This document shows positions 34,826 to 43,126 of a DNA stretch of 64,000 bases, piece after piece. The stretch comes from Pseudolysinimonas_A sp947085045. Its GTDB lineage: Bacteria > Actinomycetota > Actinomycetes > Actinomycetales > Microbacteriaceae. Location of the stretch: the NCBI GenBank assembly GCA_947085045.1, contig CAMTUU010000009.1, forward strand, positions 119,455-183,454, written 5' to 3'. The notes under the pieces are model-generated. The model saw only the letters and a program-made list of their open reading frames with translations, did not search any database and was not told the DNA's origin. The translations under genes and the position numbers were made by a program. The first letter of the stretch is position 1. Each line of letters begins with the position of its first letter.

Positions 34826-35991
34826 GGGGTCCTCTCAGGAGACGGGGAGTCGAGTCCGGCGACCGTCCGGATGCCCCGGTCGAGCGCCGCGGCGAGAGCC
34901 GGCCGGGAGCCGGCGATGAGGAGCATCACCGCGAGCTCGGTGCGGTCCGGCGGGCCGTCACGGAGCATCCGGCCCGACGCGCGGCGCTGGGCGGCATCGG
35001 CCCACGCCGCGTCGATCGCGCCGCGGGACGGGCGCTCGCGATCGAGGCCGCGACGCCCGATCACGGCGAAATGCTCGGGTGATGGCCGGCACCCCACCCA
35101 GGCCCAGGTGACGAGAGCCCGCGCCGCGGCGGCACGCGACCAGCCGGTGCGCTCCGCGACGATGCCGATGGACGTCGACGGAACGCCCGCCTGGATCGCG
35201 AGCGCGGCGTCGTCACGGGCGAGACCCTGCGAGAGCCACGCGCTCCACTCCGCCGCCGACGCCGCGCTGCGGTCGTGATCGTTGAGGTTCACGAGCCAGG
35301 CCGCGGTGTCCCCGTCGGGACGGCGCCGCAGGATGTCCGCGACCCAGTCCGGGTCGGCACCGCCGTAGCGCAGGCCCACGAAGAAGGAGACCGGCAGCGG
35401 TTCGCCGACGACGGCGGCGGGCGCCGCGAGCGCCGGAAGATCGTCGGGGTGGATGCCGGCGCGCCAGAGCTCGGCGAGGCCCCCGGCCTCGCGAACGAGT
35501 CCGGCGACGCCGGGCCGCTCTGGCGGCGATCCCTCCCACGGTCCCCAGGCCTTCTCGGCGGCGCGGAGGACGGCCGACAGCTGCCACAGAGCGACGTCGT
35601 GGCGACGCGCGAGGTGGGTGGCGGTTCGGAGATGACGGGCGGCCTGGCCGGCGGAGGCGAAGGATCGACCCGCACAGCAGTCGGCCCTCTCCGCTCGATC
35701 CGCCACCCGCCATCGCCCGAAACCTTCCCGACCGAGAGCGGCCGGGGTCCGGCGGTTCAGCACCGGGAGGCTCCGATGGAACGCCGGGAGCACCCGGTCG
35801 ACGAGCTCCACGCACGACAGGTAGCCGCCCAGCGCGACCGCCACCCGTTCCGCGGCGAGATCGTGGGGGGTGTCGACGGAACCGTCCGGGTGGACGACGA
35901 CGGGATGCCGCCGGCCTCGCCGGGCGGGTTCCCTGGTCCGGCACTCGACCGTGAACGTCCACGATCCGCCGCGCGACGCGTCATCCGACAC
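34822..35991 (-). CDS. Uncharacterised helical protein of the conflict locus
   Basis: 389 aa, not recognised. It opens WTFTVECRTREPARRG with a short beta-rich start (HPVVVHPDGSVDTPHDLAAERVAVALGGYLSCVELVD), then is mostly helical with many Trp and Ala (AAWLVNLNDHDRSAASAAEWSAWL). The GTG start 35989-35991 is preferred because AGGAGA lies 6 nt upstream; it overlaps the membrane-protein gene by 11 bp. It lies between the membrane protein and the MoxR ATPase, the position of the third, variable partner in MoxR-VWA ternary systems; that role is inferred from position only. Confidence 0.7.
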   Translation of the reverse strand: MSDDASRGGSWTFTVECRTREPARRGRRHPVVVHPDGSVDTPHDLAAERVAVALGGYLSCVELVDRVLPAFHRSLPVLNRRTPAALGREGFGRWRVADRAERADCCAGRSFASAGQAARHLRTATHLARRHDVALWQLSAVLRAAEKAWGPWEGSPPERPGVAGLVREAGGLAELWRAGIHPDDLPALAAPAAVVGEPLPVSFFVGLRYGGADPDWVADILRRRPDGDTAAWLVNLNDHDRSAASAAEWSAWLSQGLARDDAALAIQAGVPSTSIGIVAERTGWSRAAAARALVTWAWVGCRPSPEHFAVIGRRGLDRERPSRGAIDAAWADAAQRRASGRMLRDGPPDRTELAVMLLIAGSRPALAAALDRGIRTVAGLDSPSPERTP

Positions 35992-36820
35992 GACGCGTCT
36001 CCTCGCCGCCCGCACCGGTCGACACGAGGTAGCCCGCGAGACCGAGGCCGGCCGCCAGGCGCACGGCGAGGAACAGCGGGTCCCCCGGCAGGAGGAGGCC
36101 CGGCGACCAACCGTCGAGGACCCATCCGGCGACGAATGCCGCAGCGGTCGCGAGAAGCGTCACCGGCAGCGCCAGGCGCGGGATCGTGGCGGTCGCGAGA
36201 GCCAGCGGCACGGCCGCGCCGACCGCGATCGTCAGGCGGGCGTCGAGCCCCGGTCCCGACGGCCCGGAGTCGACGACGATCGTGAGCAGGAGGAGCGCCG
36301 CGAACGCCGTCGCGAGCGTCGCCGGCAGGTCCTCCGCCCTCAGGTCGACGAACAGCGCGCTGAGCAGGAACGCCCCCCAGAAGGCGGCGAGCACCGGAAG
36401 GTAATAGCCGTCGGCACGGTACCCCGCGGCCGGGGTGAGGAAGATCAGCAGGAGGTGGCACCCGGTGATGCCGGCCACCGCCGTGACGAGCACGACACGG
36501 TCGCGCGTCTCCCGCCGATCGACGGCCCAGAGACCGCCGAGCGCGCACGCGGTCAGGTAGGCGGGGAGGTCGGCCATCCCGTGGTCGTCGACCACCGCGT
36601 CGGCGAAGACTCGCAGCGACAGCGCCGCGATGAGGATCGCCGTCGCGAGACCGTGCCACCCGTCGAAGACGGCCAGCTGGTGACGGCGGCGGCGGGCGAA
36701 CTCGATCGGCTCGCCTCGGAGCGCACGCATCCCGTGTCCGCCCAGTGCCGCCGACGCTCCGAATGCCAGTACCAGGGGGATCACCGGGGCCCGTCTAGCC
36801 GTGGTCGTGCCGGCCGGCAC
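35981..36820 (-). CDS. Multi-pass membrane protein of the conflict locus
   Basis: 279 aa with about nine hydrophobic segments (e.g. VIPLVLAFGASAALGGHG, VVLVTAVAGITGCHLLLIFL, LFLAVRLAAGLGLAGYLV), no recognised transporter motif. GTG 36820 gives a 26-bp overlap with the zinc-ribbon gene and a GGAAAG upstream; GTG 36784 (starting VIPLVLAF) is equally possible. It could anchor the JAMM/E1 or ATPase components at the membrane. Function unknown. Confidence 0.7.
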   Translation of the reverse strand: MPAGTTTARRAPVIPLVLAFGASAALGGHGMRALRGEPIEFARRRRHQLAVFDGWHGLATAILIAALSLRVFADAVVDDHGMADLPAYLTACALGGLWAVDRRETRDRVVLVTAVAGITGCHLLLIFLTPAAGYRADGYYLPVLAAFWGAFLLSALFVDLRAEDLPATLATAFAALLLLTIVVDSGPSGPGLDARLTIAVGAAVPLALATATIPRLALPVTLLATAAAFVAGWVLDGWSPGLLLPGDPLFLAVRLAAGLGLAGYLVSTGAGGEETRRVG

Positions 36821-36971
36821 CGGGCTTTCCGCCGACCCCGCGGCAGGTCGGGCAGGTGCCCCGTTCGCGGTAGACGATCCCGCGGTCGGACTTCGTCGTC
36901 AGGATCGTGCCGTCTCCCTTGCAGGTGAGGCACCGGAAGCAGTTGTCGCAGCGCGGGTTGTACCCGGTCAT
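36795..36971 (-). CDS. 58-aa zinc-ribbon protein
   Basis: Starts MTGYNPRCDNCFRCLTC and contains CPTCRGVGG near residue 40. Six cysteines in CxxCxxCxxC and CxxC spacing resemble a DnaJ-type zinc finger (CxxCxGxG). The ATG overlaps the stop of the JAMM/E1 gene (ATGA), strong evidence that it is real. It ends GRHDHG, a His-rich tail. CGGGATCGGT lies 49 nt upstream. It probably binds zinc and partners a neighbouring protein; no further function can be assigned. Another 58-aa Cys-rich protein occurs at 62037-62213. Confidence 0.8.
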   Translation of the reverse strand: MTGYNPRCDNCFRCLTCKGDGTILTTKSDRGIVYRERGTCPTCRGVGGKPGAGRHDHG

Positions 36972-38752
36972 CGGGATTCCTCTCGTCGGCGCGCCCGCGA
37001 GCCGGGCGCCGCTCTCCCTACCGATCCCGAGACGACCGGATCCTCGAGCCCGAGTTCACGCTCGAGGTCGGCGCGGACCGCGGCGAGATCCGTGCCGAAG
37101 CCGGCGTCGATGGGGGCCCGCCGAGCCTCCGGGGCGCCGCAGACGACGCAGTCGGCCGCCCTCTCCACTCGGATCCACACGCTCTGCGGTGCGAGCTGGT
37201 GCCCGCCGTCGCCGAACAGCTCGGGGAAGAATCCCCAGTGCGGCCGCGTCGAGATCATCGCGAGCGTCCGATCCGTCGCGACCGAACCGCCGACCAGCGC
37301 GGTGAGGCTCGAGCCGGGTCCCGCGAGTACGCCGAGCGCCACGAGGGCCGCCATCGACGCGACGACGTTGATCGACGCGCCCAGCCCGGGCTCAGCAGTG
37401 AGTCGGCCACCGAGGCCGTAGTCGGACGACGGCCGGAACTGGTTGATGTTCCGGCCGTCGCCCAGACTGCAGGCCACGCACGGCGTGCCGGCGCTCGGCA
37501 GGCTCACGACGATCTCGCCCGCCTCGGCACCCGCGTAGAGCGCACAGGTCACCATCGGGATGCCCGCCGCATAGGCGTGATGCGCCAGCACGAGCTGATC
37601 GCGCATGTCGTCGGTCGCACCGACGACGAGGTCGACGTCCCGGAGGAGCTCGGCGACATCCGCCGCCCCGATCGATGAGGCGGTCCTCACGACGCCGAGC
37701 GACGGGTCGATCCGTCGGAGGTGGCGCTCGAGTGCGTCGACCTTGAGGTCACCGAGATCGTGGGAGTCGTAGACGCTGCGCGCCAGATTGGGCGCCTCGA
37801 CGGTCTCCGGGTCGAGCAGCACGAGGTGACCGACGCCCGCACGGACGAGGTCCTCGGCGATGCGGCTGCCGACCGAACCCGCCCCGGCAACGAGCACGAC
37901 GCGATCCCGTAGCTCGCCGACGACCGGGCGCGCGCGATCGAGCCGGGAGGTGAGGCCCGACGCGAGCGCCGTCCGGACGAGGTTGCGCACCTGGCGGCGC
38001 GGCGCGAGCGCCGGATCCCACGGCGACGGCTGCAGTTCGAATCCCGCCCCCTCACGAGAGGCGAGGAGCGCAGGGCCGGACAGCGGGTAGTCCGGCGGCA
38101 CGACGAGCGTCAGTCGCCGATCGCCGCCGAGGCCCACGAAGAGCGACTCGCGGCCGCGCCAGGTGGCGACCCGGGGGGCTCGATCCATCGACCGCACGGC
38201 GTCGGCCCGCCAGTCGCGCACCGACACGGAGCTCTGCACCGGCCGGTCGGCGTCGGCGAGCCCGGCGGCGAGTTCGACGACCTCCCCGCGCACGGGCGTG
38301 ACCTCGGGACGGTCGTCGACGAGCCGCACGCGGTGCAGCGACATCCGGTGCCGGATTCCGACCGGGATGTGGTGGTCGCGGGACGGCTCGCCCTCGGTGA
38401 CGATCGCGACGACGAGCGACTCGAGATGCGGGTTGAGCCGCAGCATCGTCGCCGTCGAGGCGATGTCGGTGCCGGACGGATCGGAAACGCCGCTCGGGTG
38501 CGAGTGCACCGTGCCGGCGAAGGTGCCGCCATGCGCCTCCTCGAGCCCGCTCACCGCTCCCCCCAGCTCGGCGCTGATGTCCCAGGACACCCCGCTGTAT
38601 CGGCCGTGGCTGTCGAGCACCGCGAGGTGGACGACATCCGCGAACCCCAGCAGCACCGCGCCGCGCTCGGGCGGGACGGCGGCGATCTCGCGTTCGATCG
38701 CAGCGAGGACGCCGTCGGTGAATCGCACCGGCCGGGTCACGACGGCGCTCAC
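36968..38752 (-). CDS. JAMM (JAB) deubiquitinase-like protease fused to an E1-like adenylyltransferase
   Basis: 594 aa. The N-terminal JAMM domain is complete: Glu29, H83-S-H85 and S93-GT-D96 (HxH...SxxD). The C-terminal ThiF/E1 domain has GAGSVGS near residue 290, the NLARSVYDSHDLGDLKV adenylation motif and a CVAC pair near residue 424 that may supply the thioester Cys or bind zinc. Between them, LTLVVPPDYPLSGPALLA resembles the core of an E2/RWD fold, lacking a Cys. Such fusions activate and remove a ubiquitin-like modifier. The GTG start overlaps the preceding gene's stop (GTGA). No separate ubiquitin-like gene was recognised. Confidence 0.92.
   Translation of the reverse strand: MSAVVTRPVRFTDGVLAAIEREIAAVPPERGAVLLGFADVVHLAVLDSHGRYSGVSWDISAELGGAVSGLEEAHGGTFAGTVHSHPSGVSDPSGTDIASTATMLRLNPHLESLVVAIVTEGEPSRDHHIPVGIRHRMSLHRVRLVDDRPEVTPVRGEVVELAAGLADADRPVQSSVSVRDWRADAVRSMDRAPRVATWRGRESLFVGLGGDRRLTLVVPPDYPLSGPALLASREGAGFELQPSPWDPALAPRRQVRNLVRTALASGLTSRLDRARPVVGELRDRVVLVAGAGSVGSRIAEDLVRAGVGHLVLLDPETVEAPNLARSVYDSHDLGDLKVDALERHLRRIDPSLGVVRTASSIGAADVAELLRDVDLVVGATDDMRDQLVLAHHAYAAGIPMVTCALYAGAEAGEIVVSLPSAGTPCVACSLGDGRNINQFRPSSDYGLGGRLTAEPGLGASINVVASMAALVALGVLAGPGSSLTALVGGSVATDRTLAMISTRPHWGFFPELFGDGGHQLAPQSVWIRVERAADCVVCGAPEARRAPIDAGFGTDLAAVRADLERELGLEDPVVSGSVGRAAPGSRARRREESR
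37020..37029 (-). promoter_or_regulatory. CGGGATCGGT box upstream of the 58-aa zinc-ribbon gene
   Basis: Exact decamer on the minus strand, 49 nt before the zinc-ribbon ATG and inside the 3' end of the JAMM/E1 gene. One of seven such boxes in the window. Confidence 0.4.
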
Positions 38753-39498
38753 AGCGAGAACCCGGGCGTGCGACCGGCGAGCTTCGCCGCCGTGTAGTAC
38801 ATCCACTTGCCGGCCACGCCGCGCACGGCGGTCAGCGACGGCGCCGGCTCCCCGCCCGGGCCGCAGATGATGGGGACCGTCTCGGTGCCCATCACCGTGC
38901 GGATCATGTGCGGGTCGTGGCCGAACTTGTCGTCCATGACCGGGAGCACGGGAGAGATGTCCCACAGGTTGCGCCGTGACGGGTTGCGGAAGGTGAGGAA
39001 CACGAAGTACCGGTCGGCGAACGGGTCCTTCAGCCGGAACCGCCAGCCGTCAACCCGCCCGCCCGCCGAGCTGACCGGCACCCAGCCTTCGACGTTGTGG
39101 GGGTCGAGTCGCCGCAGCTCCTCTGCCTCTGCCGCGGAGGCGGCCATCCGCACCTCGGGCACCTTGCTCAGCGGACGACCCTGAGCATCCGAACTCGGCC
39201 GCACCTCGAGGGTGCCGCCCGGGGCGACGTAGACGCCGTTGCCGCCGCCTCGTCCCTCCTCGTCGGCGCGGATCTGCTCGAAGACGCTCTGCCAGGCGTC
39301 GGCCGCCATGCGTTCCGACGGCACCGTCGACAGGGTGCGACCCTCGCCGCCGGTCACCGTGAGCGCGCCGCCGGTGCTGACGCTGACATCGGCGACCTCG
39401 ACGAATGCCTCGTCTGCGGACCGCCAGACGCCGTCACGGTCCTCGCTGAGTTCCAGCTCGACGGGGGCCGTGAGGCCGGATGCGGTGGGCTTGGTCAT
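38749..39498 (-). CDS. E2-like protein with internal duplication
   Basis: 249 aa, with a strong Shine-Dalgarno (GAAGGAGAAGATC then ATG). The N-terminal half contains two similar segments, GALTVTGGEGRTLSTVPSERMAA and GTLEVRPSS...GRPLSKVPEVRMAA. The C-terminal half has YFVFLTFRNPS, then HDPHMIRTVMGTETVPIIC and GPGGEPAPS, which resembles the HPN...C active-site region of E2 conjugating enzymes, with a single candidate catalytic Cys. E2 identity is inferred from that motif and from the directly downstream JAMM/E1 fusion (GTGA overlap). It could instead carry the modifier, given the GFSL C terminus. Confidence 0.6.
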   Translation of the reverse strand: MTKPTASGLTAPVELELSEDRDGVWRSADEAFVEVADVSVSTGGALTVTGGEGRTLSTVPSERMAADAWQSVFEQIRADEEGRGGGNGVYVAPGGTLEVRPSSDAQGRPLSKVPEVRMAASAAEAEELRRLDPHNVEGWVPVSSAGGRVDGWRFRLKDPFADRYFVFLTFRNPSRRNLWDISPVLPVMDDKFGHDPHMIRTVMGTETVPIICGPGGEPAPSLTAVRGVAGKWMYYTAAKLAGRTPGFSL

Positions 39499-39532
39499 GA
39501 TCTTCTCCTTCGATTCGGTGTGCGGTGGTCGG

Positions 39533-40087
39533 TCAGAGATCCCACGCGGCGAGCACGAACCAGGCGTGTCGTCCGGTGGGGCTGCCGTCGATGCGGATCG
39601 CACCGATCAGTACGGGGTCGCTACCGATCCCGTCGGCGAGGGCGGACGCCGCGCGGGCCGCGACGGCGACCGCGCCGACGAGCACGGACCCGACCGTGCC
39701 GAGCGCGGCGTCGATGCGGTCGGCGGAACGCGCGACCCGCGCCTTCGAGACCTTCGTCAGCAGGTCGTGCTCCCAGCCGGGCCTCCCGCCCGCGGTGAGC
39801 ACCGACCCGCGCGGGACCTCGTGGGCGATCAGCAGTTCGTCGAAGCGCGCCCCTCGGCGCTCGAGGTCCGCGAGGTGCCTGCGAATCCCACGCGGGATGC
39901 CGAGTTCCCCCGCCGCGAAGACCGGATCGTCGCGCAGCCGGAGGACGATCCAATCCCACGTCTCGGGCTCCGGCCGCGGGAGGTACACGGGCTTGTCGGG
40001 CAGCTCGGCGACGCCGAGCGGATGGACGAGGCCTCCGGCGATGCGTTCGAGTTCCGTCACGCGCTCGAGGGCGGTGGGCTTGCCCAT
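39533..40087 (-). CDS. Uncharacterised protein of the conjugation module
   Basis: 184 aa, not recognised. ATG 40085-40087 is preceded by AGGAG 6 nt upstream. The N-terminal part is polar and Pro-rich (YLPRPEPETWDWIVLRLRDDP), followed by a helical, Arg-rich region and a hydrophobic Ala/Val stretch (VGSVLVGAVAVAARAASALADG, about residues 130-155), then a short strand pair ending HAWFVLAAWDL. It lies between a small membrane protein and the E2-like protein and is probably a subunit of the same complex. Confidence 0.7.
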   Translation of the reverse strand: MGKPTALERVTELERIAGGLVHPLGVAELPDKPVYLPRPEPETWDWIVLRLRDDPVFAAGELGIPRGIRRHLADLERRGARFDELLIAHEVPRGSVLTAGGRPGWEHDLLTKVSKARVARSADRIDAALGTVGSVLVGAVAVAARAASALADGIGSDPVLIGAIRIDGSPTGRHAWFVLAAWDL

Positions 40088-40117
40088 CACTGTCTCCTTC
40101 TCGTCAGGGTCGGATCT

Positions 40118-40639
40118 TCAGGAACTGGCGAGGGCGGAGACGATCAGCACGACGAGCCCGAGAAGGACGGCCGCGCCGAGCACGATCGCGACCGCGAACC
40201 CGAGCACCACGAGGGCGAACGGGGCGCCGGCGATCACGGCGGCGACCGCGCCGGTCATCGCGAGACGCGACGACACGGTCGTGACCCGGGTGAAGCCCCG
40301 AGTCGCGATTGCGAGGACGAGCAGCAGCGCGGCCGCGACCGCGAGCACAGCCGGCTGGAGCGCCGGGTGCGGGGCGCGCAGGAAGCCCGCCGCGACGGCG
40401 AACACGTCGCCGCCGCTCGAGCCGTCGGCGAGCGCGCCCGCGAGCAGCGGGCTGAGCGGTGCCAGGACCGCCGAGACCGGCAGCATCGTCCAGAGGAACC
40501 CGCGCGAGCGACCAGACAGACGCGTCGTCGCCCGACCGCCGGCCGCGACGACGGTGGCGAGCGACGGCCCGGCCGCGGGCACGGCCGTGCGCCAGTCCGC
40601 ACGCTCGGGGATGTCACGGAATTCGTCGAGCAGTCCCAC
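40118..40639 (-). CDS. Small membrane protein of the conjugation module
   Basis: 173 aa, GTG start after GAGGAGGGGCA. An N-terminal polar region of about 45 aa precedes four hydrophobic segments (FLWTMLPVSAVLAPLSPLLAGAL, AVLAVAAALLLVLAIA, AMTGAVAAVIAGAPFALVVLG, AIVLGAAVLLGLVVLIVSAL). No family recognised. CGGGATCGGT lies 35 nt upstream (40674-40683), so it may head a sub-transcript. It may dock the E2/JAMM-E1 components to the membrane. Confidence 0.7.
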   Translation of the reverse strand: MGLLDEFRDIPERADWRTAVPAAGPSLATVVAAGGRATTRLSGRSRGFLWTMLPVSAVLAPLSPLLAGALADGSSGGDVFAVAAGFLRAPHPALQPAVLAVAAALLLVLAIATRGFTRVTTVSSRLAMTGAVAAVIAGAPFALVVLGFAVAIVLGAAVLLGLVVLIVSALASS

Positions 40640-40673
40640 TGCCCCTCCTCACCTGTGTCCGGTCGCCGATCAC

Positions 40674-40683
40674 ACCGATCCCG
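40674..40683 (-). promoter_or_regulatory. CGGGATCGGT box between the HerA-like and small membrane-protein genes
   Basis: Exact decamer on the minus strand, followed by GTGATCGG. It lies 12 nt after the HerA-like stop and 35 nt before the next start. Confidence 0.45.
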
Positions 40684-40695
40684 CTCGTGCGCCCC

Positions 40696-43101
40696 TCAGT
40701 TCGTCGGCGCATCGGTGCGTGCCGCGGCGACCTGGCGCTTCAGGCGGGACTCGTGCCGTTCGAGCCAGTCGTCGACCGCGGACGGGGTCGGCGACTGCCG
40801 CGGCGTGGTGTCCTCGTCCACCGAGATCGGCGGACGCCGGGGCGGCCGCGCCAGTCGCCGTTGCACCTCCTCGTCGGTGTGCGGGTGGAGGTCTCGGTAG
40901 GGCTCGCTCAGACGGAGCCGTGACGCCTCCTCGACCTCGGCCGCCGCGCGCTCGAGGTCGTCCACGGTGACGCCGCTCGGCCGCAGCGCGTCGATGCGAT
41001 CCAAACGCAGCGTGAAGGGCTCCGTCATGACGCCGTCCCGCGACACCGTCGCGGCGGCGTGCAGGTCGGGCAGCCGGACCAGTTCGCCGACCGGCCAGTC
41101 CTCGAGGCGCTGGGCCGCCCGGAACGCGTTGCGCAGCCCGGCGCGGAAGGCGAAGAACCCGCCCGAGTTCGACTCGATGCCGTCGGCGAGCCGGTCGGGA
41201 AGCGCCGCGACCGTCTGCGTGGCGATCACGATGCACACCCCGAACTTCCGCGCCTCGGCGAGCAACCGGGGGAGGGCGCCGAAGGTGAAGAGGTGCGCCT
41301 CGTCGACGACGATCACGTGCGGCTTCGTCCGGTCGGCGCGGTCGCCGAGGGCAAGCAGGTGCTCCTGCAGCCACAAGGCGCCGAGGATCCGCGACGAGCC
41401 CTCGCCGAGATCCGGCGAGGCGAGGTCGACGAGGAGACCCCCGCGCTCATCCATGAGCTCGGCGACATCGATCGCCGACGCCCCGCGGTCGAGGATGCCG
41501 CGCATCGCCTCGGACGACACGAACGGATTGAGTTTCGACACGGCCCAGGACGTGACGTCGGTCGCCTCCTTCCCGGAGAGGTCCCCGTACTCGTTCCGCA
41601 GGCGATCGGCGAGCTCGGGGGCATCCGCCTTGATGCGGTCGGCGAGCTGACCCACCCGGCTCATGTCGCTCGCGACCGAGACGGCGAGCGGGATCGAGAC
41701 ACGGTCACCCCAGAGCACGCGGCAGGCCTGCACGACGAGGGTGAACCAGCGTCGCCAACGCGGCCCCACCATTCCCTCGTGCTTCGGGTCGAGCCACTGC
41801 TGGACCATCTCGATGAATGCCTCGAGTGCGCGCTGGAATCGTCGCTCATCCCCCGCGAACGGGTTCAGCGGCACGGGATGCTCGCGGTCGCCGTGCCGCA
41901 CGACGCGGAGCCGCCGCTGCGCCTCCCCGCCCGGGATCAGTCGCAGGATCGAGTCGACGAGCGAGCCGTGCGGATCGAGCACCGTGAAGCCGATCCCCTG
42001 CTCCATGAGTCGGAGCACGAGCGTCGCCTCGGCGGTCGATTTGCCGGTGCCCGAGGCGCCCTCGAAGAAGAGGTGACGCGGAAGGTCGAGCTCGTCGATG
42101 CAGAACGGCTCCTCGTGCCCGGTCGCCGACATCGCGTAGCCGAGCTGGAGCGGGGTCGGCGGCGCGGGCGGCATCGGGTCCAGCGCCCGCATCTGGAACT
42201 CCGGGTGAGCGGTGACGAACCCGGGAAACCCGTCCTTCCCCGCCGCCGGCACCCGCAGCAGGCTCCCGGCGAGCGCTTCCGGCACCGCGTGGCCGACGAG
42301 CGAGTCCGGCCCGCCGGCCCACGCCTCGTCCGCCGCCGACTCGTCGAGCCGGCGCAGTCTCAGCGGCTGGGCCAGCTGCTTGAGCTGCGCCGAGAGCCGC
42401 GCCGACGGTCCCTCCGGGCCCGAACCCACGAGCACGCGCACCCGCACCGGCTGCCCGAGATAGCGCGCGAGACCCTCCTCGGAGCCACCCCAGGTCGGAG
42501 CCATGGATGCCGCGAGCAGCTCGGTCTCGAGCGGCTCGGCCGGCGCGACCACGAAACTCAGGACGCTGAGCGGGTCGTGCGCGAGCGTCGCGACGATGCC
42601 GGAGAGGTCGTCGAAATAGCCGCGCGGCCAGGGCGGCGTCACACGGCGGTCCCGGCCGTCGTGCCCGGCGAAGGAGGGGCGGCGCGGGCTCGGCTCGTCG
42701 TCGCTCAGCTCCTCCCAGGTCGGGACCCGGGGAAGCACGGAGAACCCGTCCCGCGCCGGCACGAGCTCGGTGACCCGCGACGGCACGGGGCACCCCTCCA
42801 CCGCGACGGCCGGAGGCAGGACGCACAGCTCGCCGATCGCCCAGGCGAGATCCGCCTCCCAGGTCGGCTGCGCGGCACCGCGCTGCTCGAGCCGGAACAG
42901 CGCGCCGTTCGTCTCGGTCGCCCCGGTCAGGGTGATCCGGAGCAGCGAAGCGGGTTGCCACTCCGCGACCACCTGGACCAGTCGTCGCACCGCCGACGCG
43001 GCGGCCTGCTCCGGCTCGGCCGTGCGACGGAGCGTCGTGACGTCGATCGCACGAGGAGCGGGGAGGGACGAGGCGGGGACTTCGGGATTCGGGATCGGCA
43101 C
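40696..43101 (-). CDS. HerA/FtsK-like DNA-translocating ATPase
   Basis: 801 aa. An N-terminal region of about 330 aa is not recognised. The RecA-like motor has Walker A GASGTGKST near residue 350, Walker B VIVVDEAHLF near residue 597 and a QTVAALPD sensor. IGFTVLDPHGSLVDSIL and HPVPLNPFAG are typical of HerA/VirD4-type helicases. It should form a hexameric DNA or protein pump. HerA ATPases combine with SIR2 or nuclease effectors in known defence systems, and a SIR2-like gene lies on the divergent arm. The GTG start lies inside a 9-bp inverted repeat (43090-43120), suggesting controlled expression. Confidence 0.88.
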   Translation of the reverse strand: MPIPNPEVPASSLPAPRAIDVTTLRRTAEPEQAAASAVRRLVQVVAEWQPASLLRITLTGATETNGALFRLEQRGAAQPTWEADLAWAIGELCVLPPAVAVEGCPVPSRVTELVPARDGFSVLPRVPTWEELSDDEPSPRRPSFAGHDGRDRRVTPPWPRGYFDDLSGIVATLAHDPLSVLSFVVAPAEPLETELLAASMAPTWGGSEEGLARYLGQPVRVRVLVGSGPEGPSARLSAQLKQLAQPLRLRRLDESAADEAWAGGPDSLVGHAVPEALAGSLLRVPAAGKDGFPGFVTAHPEFQMRALDPMPPAPPTPLQLGYAMSATGHEEPFCIDELDLPRHLFFEGASGTGKSTAEATLVLRLMEQGIGFTVLDPHGSLVDSILRLIPGGEAQRRLRVVRHGDREHPVPLNPFAGDERRFQRALEAFIEMVQQWLDPKHEGMVGPRWRRWFTLVVQACRVLWGDRVSIPLAVSVASDMSRVGQLADRIKADAPELADRLRNEYGDLSGKEATDVTSWAVSKLNPFVSSEAMRGILDRGASAIDVAELMDERGGLLVDLASPDLGEGSSRILGALWLQEHLLALGDRADRTKPHVIVVDEAHLFTFGALPRLLAEARKFGVCIVIATQTVAALPDRLADGIESNSGGFFAFRAGLRNAFRAAQRLEDWPVGELVRLPDLHAAATVSRDGVMTEPFTLRLDRIDALRPSGVTVDDLERAAAEVEEASRLRLSEPYRDLHPHTDEEVQRRLARPPRRPPISVDEDTTPRQSPTPSAVDDWLERHESRLKRQVAAARTDAPTN

Positions 43102-43120
43102 GACGGAGGTACCGATCCCG
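43090..43120 (-). promoter_or_regulatory. Perfect 9-bp inverted repeat spanning the HerA-like start codon
   Basis: CGGGATCGG (43112-43120, minus) and CCGATCCCG (43090-43098) flank a 13-nt spacer that ends in the GTG start codon. One arm is a CGGGATCGGT box. The element could be an operator dyad or an mRNA hairpin blocking the start; no Shine-Dalgarno is visible. Confidence 0.55.
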
Positions 43121-43126
43121 AGGCGG

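Noticed and set aside
36968..39498. Canonical Bil (bacterial ISG15-like) antiphage operon
   Set aside because: Bil has separate E1, E2, JAMM and ubiquitin-like genes; here JAMM and E1 are fused and no modifier gene was found.
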